In this document: piece after piece, positions 60,119 to 64,000 of the stretch
Position numbering within the stretch: position 1 is the first letter of the stretch
Layout: every line of letters begins with the position of its first letter
DNA from: Eisenibacter elegans DSM 3317
GTDB taxonomy: Bacteria > Bacteroidota > Bacteroidia > Cytophagales > Microscillaceae
DNA length: 64,000 nt
Direction of reading: 5' to 3'
Assembly: GCF_000430505.1 (NCBI RefSeq)
Contig: NZ_AUMD01000020.1
Coordinates: 186,001-250,000, forward strand
Notes under the pieces: model-generated
Seen by the model: the letters and a program-made list of their open reading frames with translations, nothing else
The model's database searches: none
Told to the model about the DNA's origin: nothing
Position numbers and translations under genes: made by a program

Positions 60119-60993
60119 CCCCCCTGCTCGGTCTCATTGATCTGTTGCCAAATAGCGGCCTGCTGTGCCAAACGACTAAGCAAGGTGGTGGTGTTGAGGC
60201 GTAAATGCGCTTCCTGCCAATGTTTTTGCGCGTGGCGATAGAGGCCATTGGCCGCTGCCTTTGGCAAGGGAAGCTGCGCCTGTTGATGATAGGCTCCCAG
60301 ATGATGGTAGGCCAAAATGGCATCGTGCCAATGCCCAAGATGTTGGCAGACCTCCCTAAGGTCAGTCAGTAAGGTCGGGTATTGTATTGGAACCACCTTT
60401 GAAAAAATTTTACACAGAAAAAAGATTTCCTTCAGCTCTGCCCGCAGCTGGTGTTGGTCTTCTTCGTCAGGGCTTGGCTGCAAGATGACAGCCTCGCCTA
60501 TGTGCCTCAAGAGCACTTGGGCAAAGGCCTGCCACAGGGCAGCCTTGTCTGCCTTGGGTTTCCAGAGAGGCTTCCATAAGCGCTCTTGCCGCTTTAAGGC
60601 CTTTTGCATTCGGGTAGGCTTTTGAGCCATTGCCTCCTTGAGCAACTTGGCAGCACGGCGGTGTTCTTTGGCTAGGTACTCTTGGTAGGCCTGTGTGTTT
60701 TGGAATTTGGCATACGGCTCCAACAAAGTCATCTTTAGCGCAAGGTCTCGCTGATTGCCCGCTTTTTTGTATATTGGCCTGAGTATTTTGCCTAACGGCT
60801 TTTGTTGAGCTACTTTTAGTTTCAAGCTCTGGTTGAGAATAGGCATCACTGTCCTCAAGCGCTTTACAGCCCTTCGGAACTCAAAAGCAGCCTCCGCATC
60901 TACTTTGGGGCGTGCCAAACACTCCTCTATGCTGTGAAATTGTTTTTGGGTGAATTGGGCTATGAGTACTTGAAAATCGCGATAAATAGGCAT
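60115..60993 (-). CDS. CHAD domain protein
   Basis: 292 residues from ATG 60993. A helical protein with the conserved-histidine alpha-helical pattern: FEFRRAVKRLRTVMPILNQS near residue 40 (basic patch), KAGNQRDLALKM, RAELKEIFFLCKIFSKVVP and REVCQHLGHWHDAILAYHHL, which carries histidine pairs. CHAD domains bind polyphosphate and sit on polyP granules in some bacteria. No polyphosphate kinase gene is near. It has its own promoter (61023-61054), and its stop overlaps the MFS stop. Confidence 0.82.
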   Translation of the reverse strand: MPIYRDFQVLIAQFTQKQFHSIEECLARPKVDAEAAFEFRRAVKRLRTVMPILNQSLKLKVAQQKPLGKILRPIYKKAGNQRDLALKMTLLEPYAKFQNTQAYQEYLAKEHRRAAKLLKEAMAQKPTRMQKALKRQERLWKPLWKPKADKAALWQAFAQVLLRHIGEAVILQPSPDEEDQHQLRAELKEIFFLCKIFSKVVPIQYPTLLTDLREVCQHLGHWHDAILAYHHLGAYHQQAQLPLPKAAANGLYRHAQKHWQEAHLRLNTTTLLSRLAQQAAIWQQINETEQGG

Positions 60994-61022
60994 AATTTTG
61001 GCAAAACAGAAGCTGAAACCAA

Positions 61023-61054
61023 CAAAGTTAGCCAAAATAGCCGTCTAAACACAA
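61023..61054 (-). promoter_or_regulatory. Promoter for the CHAD gene
   Basis: On the minus strand TTG (61054-61052), 21 bases, TAACTTTG (61030-61023), an exact -7 box. The expected start near 61016 lies downstream of the TTG at 61035, so ATG 60993 is the start. Confidence 0.65.
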
Positions 61055-61236
61055 CGAATACACGCTTTAGTCGAATATCAGCGCTAGTTTAAATGTAATT
61101 AAAAACTTTCTATCGAATAAAACCCAACCCTCCCAGATTTTATTCGTATTTACTTGACATAGTTCGCTTTTGCGATTTATATTGCACACAGGTATTCCCC
61201 CATTAGCCCGGAAGCCCTGCTCAAAACCTTAGAATT

Positions 61237-61785
61237 ATGATTGGACAACAGTTCGATGGTTATCAATCTTGCCAAGATTTAGATGCTTACAATGCCATCC
61301 TTGTGTTTAAGGGCACATTATCACAAGAAATATTGGCCGATATTGGTACTAGCTTGCGCGATAAGTTTAAACACAACCAAACGGCAAGCAAGAAAGTCTT
61401 TGCAGTCTTCATTGAATTGGCGCAAAACATCTACCACCACTCTGCCGAGAAGGAATTTTCCGTTCAAAAAAATCGCGCAGAGGGTATCGGTATCGTCTCT
61501 ATCCAAGACTATGAAGACCATGTGATTGTTACCTCCGGCAATATGGTCAACAAAAGCCAAGCCCAGCAGCTTTCCGAAAAATGTGAGTACATCAACCAAC
61601 TGGATGCCGAAGGACTGAAAACCCACTACAAAGAACAACGCCGCCAAACCAATGAAGGCACAGGAGCCAATGTAGGACTGATAGATATGGCGCGCAAATC
61701 CGGTAACCGCTTGTTTCACGAAAACCACGAGTTGAATGAGCAGCTTAGCTTCTTTACCCTACACATCAAAATTAATAAAGAATAA
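61237..61785 (+). CDS. siaB: SiaB-family serine/threonine protein kinase
   Basis: 182 residues with the SiaB (DUF6272) layout, a GHKL-type ATPase fold: VFAVFIELAQNIYHHSAEKE is the N-box-like helix, then IGIVSIQDYEDHVIVTSGNM and a glycine segment NEGTGANVGLIDMARKSG. In Pseudomonas SiaB phosphorylates SiaC and is opposed by the PP2C phosphatase SiaA, which controls the diguanylate cyclase SiaD. A SiaC gene follows 27 bases later. Neither SiaA nor SiaD is in the window. Confidence 0.87.
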   Translation: MIGQQFDGYQSCQDLDAYNAILVFKGTLSQEILADIGTSLRDKFKHNQTASKKVFAVFIELAQNIYHHSAEKEFSVQKNRAEGIGIVSIQDYEDHVIVTSGNMVNKSQAQQLSEKCEYINQLDAEGLKTHYKEQRRQTNEGTGANVGLIDMARKSGNRLFHENHELNEQLSFFTLHIKINKE

Positions 61786-61812
61786 TAAACCCATTCAAAC
61801 CCCTCAACACTT

Positions 61813-62190
61813 ATGGAGAATTTTCAGATAGAAGGCTCACACTACATTCCGGAGATTAACTTTAATGCAGACACTGGTGTTTTAGAAATCTCAGGCGAAT
61901 CGTATCACGAGTATACCCTAGAGTTTTTTCAGCCGGTGTTTGATTGGCTCAAAAACTATATGGAAGCCTCTGGACGCAAGATAGTGCTCAATTTTAAGAT
62001 GACCTATTTCAATACTAGCTCCTCGCGCCGCTTCTTAGAAATTATGACGATGCTCGAAGAATATCACAACAGCAAAAAAGGAGAAGTAGTCATCAACTGG
62101 TATTATGAAGAAAATGATTTGGATATGCTCGAAAGCGGTGAAGAGTATGCAGAAGACGTAAAAGTGCCTTTTAACCTGATTCCTCACTAG
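61813..62190 (+). CDS. siaC: SiaC-family regulatory phosphoprotein (DUF1987)
   Basis: 125 residues, matching the family's usual 120-130. It starts MENFQIEGSHYIPEINFNAD and has the phosphoacceptor segment LNFKMTYFNTSSSRRFLEIM, whose threonine in FNTSSS aligns with the SiaC phosphothreonine, and an acidic C-terminus. Unphosphorylated SiaC binds and activates a partner, a diguanylate cyclase in Pseudomonas. It is cotranscribed with siaB. The Bacteroidota partner is unknown. A long hairpin follows 38 bases after the stop. Confidence 0.87.
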   Translation: MENFQIEGSHYIPEINFNADTGVLEISGESYHEYTLEFFQPVFDWLKNYMEASGRKIVLNFKMTYFNTSSSRRFLEIMTMLEEYHNSKKGEVVINWYYEENDLDMLESGEEYAEDVKVPFNLIPH

Positions 62191-62227
62191 GCTCATCCTC
62201 AGGCAACTACCCCGCAACAGGGCCTCC

Positions 62228-62269
62228 CCGGCGACTTGGCAAGCCCGCAAAAGCTTGGCAAATCGCCGG
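62228..62269. terminator. Strong 17-bp hairpin after siaC
   Basis: CCGGCGACTTGGCAAGC (62228-62244) pairs with GCTTGGCAAATCGCCGG (62253-62269) with two mismatches and an eight-base loop. There is no T-run after it on the plus strand. It overlaps the -33 region of the next promoter, so it may act as terminator, operator or both. Confidence 0.5.
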
Positions 62270-62286
62270 AGAATTCGCTATTTTTG
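62255..62286 (+). promoter_or_regulatory. Candidate promoter for the DtxR-type regulator
   Basis: TTG (62255-62257), 21 bases, TATTTTTG (62279-62286). Expected start near 62293, which would exclude ATG 62288 and favour ATG 62303 or 62309. Confidence 0.55.
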
Positions 62287-62308
62287 TATGCCCGAAGCGT
62301 CAATGCCT

Positions 62309-63004
62309 ATGAAAATCACCGAAGCGCTCAGCCTAACAGAAGAAGATTACCTCAAGGCTATCTATCATCTTGAGCAAGACCAAATCTTCAAAAACGAACA
62401 ACAGGGCGTAAGTACCAATGATATTGCACGCAAGATAGATCTTAGCGCCGCCTCTGTCAGTGATATGATTAAAAAGCTGGCGCAAAAATCGCTACTCCAT
62501 TATGTTAAGTATCAAGGGGTAACCCTTACCGATGAAGGCCGCCGCCATGCCATCTACCTCATCCGAAAACACCGCCTGTGGGAAACTTTCTTGGTCGAAA
62601 AGCTACGCTTTGCCTGGGATGAAGTCCACGAAATCGCCGAGCAGCTAGAGCACATTCACTCTGTTGCGCTGGTAGCGCGTTTGGATGAGTTCTTGGGATA
62701 CCCACGTTTTGACCCCCACGGCGACCCAATCCCCAATGAGGCCGGAGAAATAGTAGAACAACACGCCCGCACCTCCTTGCGCCAAGCCCCCATAGGGCAA
62801 GCCCTGCAAGTGGTCGCTGTGCGCGAAAACAGCCCCGAGTTTTTACAATACCTCAACCGCCTAGGGATCAATCTCGATACCCGCCTAGAGGTATTAGAAC
62901 ACGTAGCCTATGACCTTTCGCTGCGCGTCTCTATTGAGCAGTCTGCTGCTCAAACACTTACCCACGAGGTAGCCGAGAATATTTTCATTACCCCTATCGC
63001 CTAA
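62309..63004 (+). CDS. DtxR/MntR-family metal-dependent transcriptional regulator
   Basis: 231 residues from ATG 62309 (ATGs at 62303 and 62288 are alternatives). N-terminal winged helix: LTEEDYLKAIYHLEQDQIFK, GVSTNDIARKIDLSAASVSD, MIKKLAQKSLLHYVKYQGVT. The dimerisation/metal domain has LIRKHRLWETFLVEKLRFAW, DEVHEIAEQLEHIHS and LDEFLGYPRFDPHGDPIPNE, and the C-terminus is an FeoA/SH3-like domain. It probably represses metal-uptake genes when Mn2+ or Fe2+ is bound. Its target is not in the window. mnmE starts seven bases after its stop. Confidence 0.9.
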   Translation: MKITEALSLTEEDYLKAIYHLEQDQIFKNEQQGVSTNDIARKIDLSAASVSDMIKKLAQKSLLHYVKYQGVTLTDEGRRHAIYLIRKHRLWETFLVEKLRFAWDEVHEIAEQLEHIHSVALVARLDEFLGYPRFDPHGDPIPNEAGEIVEQHARTSLRQAPIGQALQVVAVRENSPEFLQYLNRLGINLDTRLEVLEHVAYDLSLRVSIEQSAAQTLTHEVAENIFITPIA

Positions 63005-63010
63005 TTACTA

Positions 63011-64000
63011 GTGAACCCACAGCTCCACCTCGCCCAACACCGCAACGACACCATTGTGGCCCTTGCTACAGCCCAAGGTCAAGGGGCTATCGCGGTATTG
63101 AGGGTGTCGGGTAAAGATGCCTTTGCTCTAGTCAATGATATTTTTCGAGGGCGCAAAAGCCTTGAAACTGCCGCCTCACACCGTCTGATGTTTGGGTATA
63201 TTGTAGACCAAAACGAGACTGTAGTTGATGAGGTGGTCTTGGGGTTATTTCGCAACCCACAATCTTTTACAGGTGAAGATGTAATAGAAATCAGTTGTCA
63301 CGGCTCCCCATACATCATTCAGCGTATTATGAGCCTGCTGTTGGCTAAGGGTGCCCGCGCCGCAGAAGCCGGAGAGTTTACACAAAGGGCGTTCCTAAAT
63401 GGCAAGCTTGACTTGGCGCAGGCCGAAGCAGTGGCTGACCTAATAGCCGCCGACTCTGCCCAAGCCCACCGCATAGCCCTCAATCAAATGAGAGGGGGAT
63501 TTTCGGAGACCATCCAACAACTACGTCAAGCTTTCATCGACTTGGCCTCCTTGGTAGAGCTAGAACTGGATTTTTCGGAAGAAGATGTGGAATTTGCTGA
63601 CCGTAGTCGGCTCGAAAGCCAAACACAGATGCTCCTGCAAGAGGTACAGGCCTTGGCTGACTCCTTTAAGGTCGGAAATGTGCTCAAAAACGGGGTTCCG
63701 GTAGCCATCGCCGGAAAACCAAACGCCGGAAAATCGACCTTGCTCAACGCCTTGTTGCGCGAAGACAAGGCCATTGTCTCGGACGTACCCGGCACCACCC
63801 GCGACTATATCGAGGATGAAATTGTACTGCAAGGAACACGCTTCCGCTTTATTGATACCGCTGGGCTGAGAGCCACTGATGATACCGTGGAAAAGCTGGG
63901 GATAGCTCGCACTTATCAAAAAATACAGGAAGCCCGCCTAGTCGTTTATCTTTTTGATGCCACCCAAACTACCGCCGAAAGCCTCCGCTTAGAGCTGGCC
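63011..64000 (+). CDS. mnmE: tRNA uridine-5-carboxymethylaminomethyl modification GTPase MnmE (5' part)
   Basis: GTG 63011 opens a frame that runs off the window after 330 codons; the full protein is about 455. N-terminal formyl-THF-binding domain: TIVALATAQGQGAIAVLRVS, FTGEDVIEISCHGSPYIIQR, AEAGEFTQRAFLNGKLDLAQ. A helical part follows, then the GTPase: VAIAGKPNAGKSTLLNALLR (P-loop), VSDVPGTTRDYIED and RFIDTAGLRATDDTVEKLGI. With MnmG it makes cmnm5U34 in tRNAs. It is close behind the DtxR-type gene, an adjacency that may mean co-transcription. Confidence 0.95.
   Translation, partial: MNPQLHLAQHRNDTIVALATAQGQGAIAVLRVSGKDAFALVNDIFRGRKSLETAASHRLMFGYIVDQNETVVDEVVLGLFRNPQSFTGEDVIEISCHGSPYIIQRIMSLLLAKGARAAEAGEFTQRAFLNGKLDLAQAEAVADLIAADSAQAHRIALNQMRGGFSETIQQLRQAFIDLASLVELELDFSEEDVEFADRSRLESQTQMLLQEVQALADSFKVGNVLKNGVPVAIAGKPNAGKSTLLNALLREDKAIVSDVPGTTRDYIEDEIVLQGTRFRFIDTAGLRATDDTVEKLGIARTYQKIQEARLVVYLFDATQTTAESLRLELA

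Noticed and set aside
61154-61183. TTGACA with a TTATAT box upstream of siaB, like a proteobacterial sigma-70 promoter
   Set aside because: Bacteroidota primary sigma factors do not use this consensus and no TAnnTTTG box is present; treated as chance.
1-64000. tRNA, rRNA, CRISPR arrays, integrases or full insertion sequences
   Set aside because: Read for by eye on both strands; no cloverleaf with a proper T-loop, no regularly spaced direct repeats and no transposase frame was found. A tRNAscan or CRISPR finder run would be decisive.

Overview
The window looks like a chromosomal segment of a Bacteroidota bacterium, most likely a Cytophagales-type gliding or surface-associated organism. Four things point there. 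It carries PorX (receiver plus PglZ), the regulator of type IX secretion, and a lipase with a C-terminal type IX sorting domain. It has FKBP lipoproteins next to an NrnA-type phosphoesterase, and porX-tsaE-ald gene order. Several genes have promoters of the Bacteroidota form TTTG/TTG, about 19-23 nt, TAnnTTTG. Purine-rich Shine-Dalgarno sites are mostly absent. No tRNA, rRNA, CRISPR array, integrase or complete insertion sequence was seen. Genus and species cannot be fixed from the sequence alone.

Region by region. 1-9.6 kb: a DUF4350 membrane protein, a frameshifted leucine-rich-repeat gene, two exported amidohydrolase-like proteins, a CadD-type transporter with a textbook promoter, formimidoylglutamase (hutG) and a decayed sirtuin. 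9.6-16.1 kb: a SpoIIAA/STAS-like protein, then a minus-strand envelope block (YtxH, MraY, LpoB-like lipoprotein, COG3014 lipoprotein) and an unrecognised Trp-rich protein. 16.2-28 kb: a secreted lipase, an exported 1411-residue TPR-CHAT protein, an orphan COG4120 ABC permease, an APC amino-acid permease and tryptophan 2,3-dioxygenase. 28-31.5 kb: small secreted proteins, lipoproteins and a DUF6268-like barrel. 31.7-42.4 kb: acyl-CoA metabolism, with both subunits of a biotin-dependent acyl-CoA carboxylase, an SCP2 domain fused to an alpha-methylacyl-CoA racemase-like enzyme, an enoyl-CoA hydratase and an AtuA-related small protein. A four-PAS sensor lacking an ATPase domain lies between them. 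42.5-64 kb: a large secreted protein with an internal duplication, a J protein plus membrane subtilisin, a dense housekeeping run (NrnA, two FKBPs, RdgB, Udk, TrkA, RsgA), porX-tsaE-ald, DASH cryptochrome, an MFS carrier, a CHAD protein, a SiaB-SiaC pair, a DtxR-type regulator and the first 330 codons of mnmE.

The most unusual content is between the genes. Family 1 is a compact element of about 125 bp with 14-bp terminal inverted repeats and three internal hairpins; it occurs as one intact, two near-complete and several partial copies. Family 2 is a GC-rich folded element with compensatory base changes between copies. Family 3 is AT-rich and seen three times. These families fill nearly all long spacers and suggest non-autonomous, probably REP/MITE-like, mobile DNA. 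Other points of interest are the SCP2-racemase fusion in a split acyl-CoA locus, the exported caspase-like TPR-CHAT protein, a SiaBC partner switch without its phosphatase nearby, and a hairpin plus T-tract with no gene upstream that may end a small RNA.
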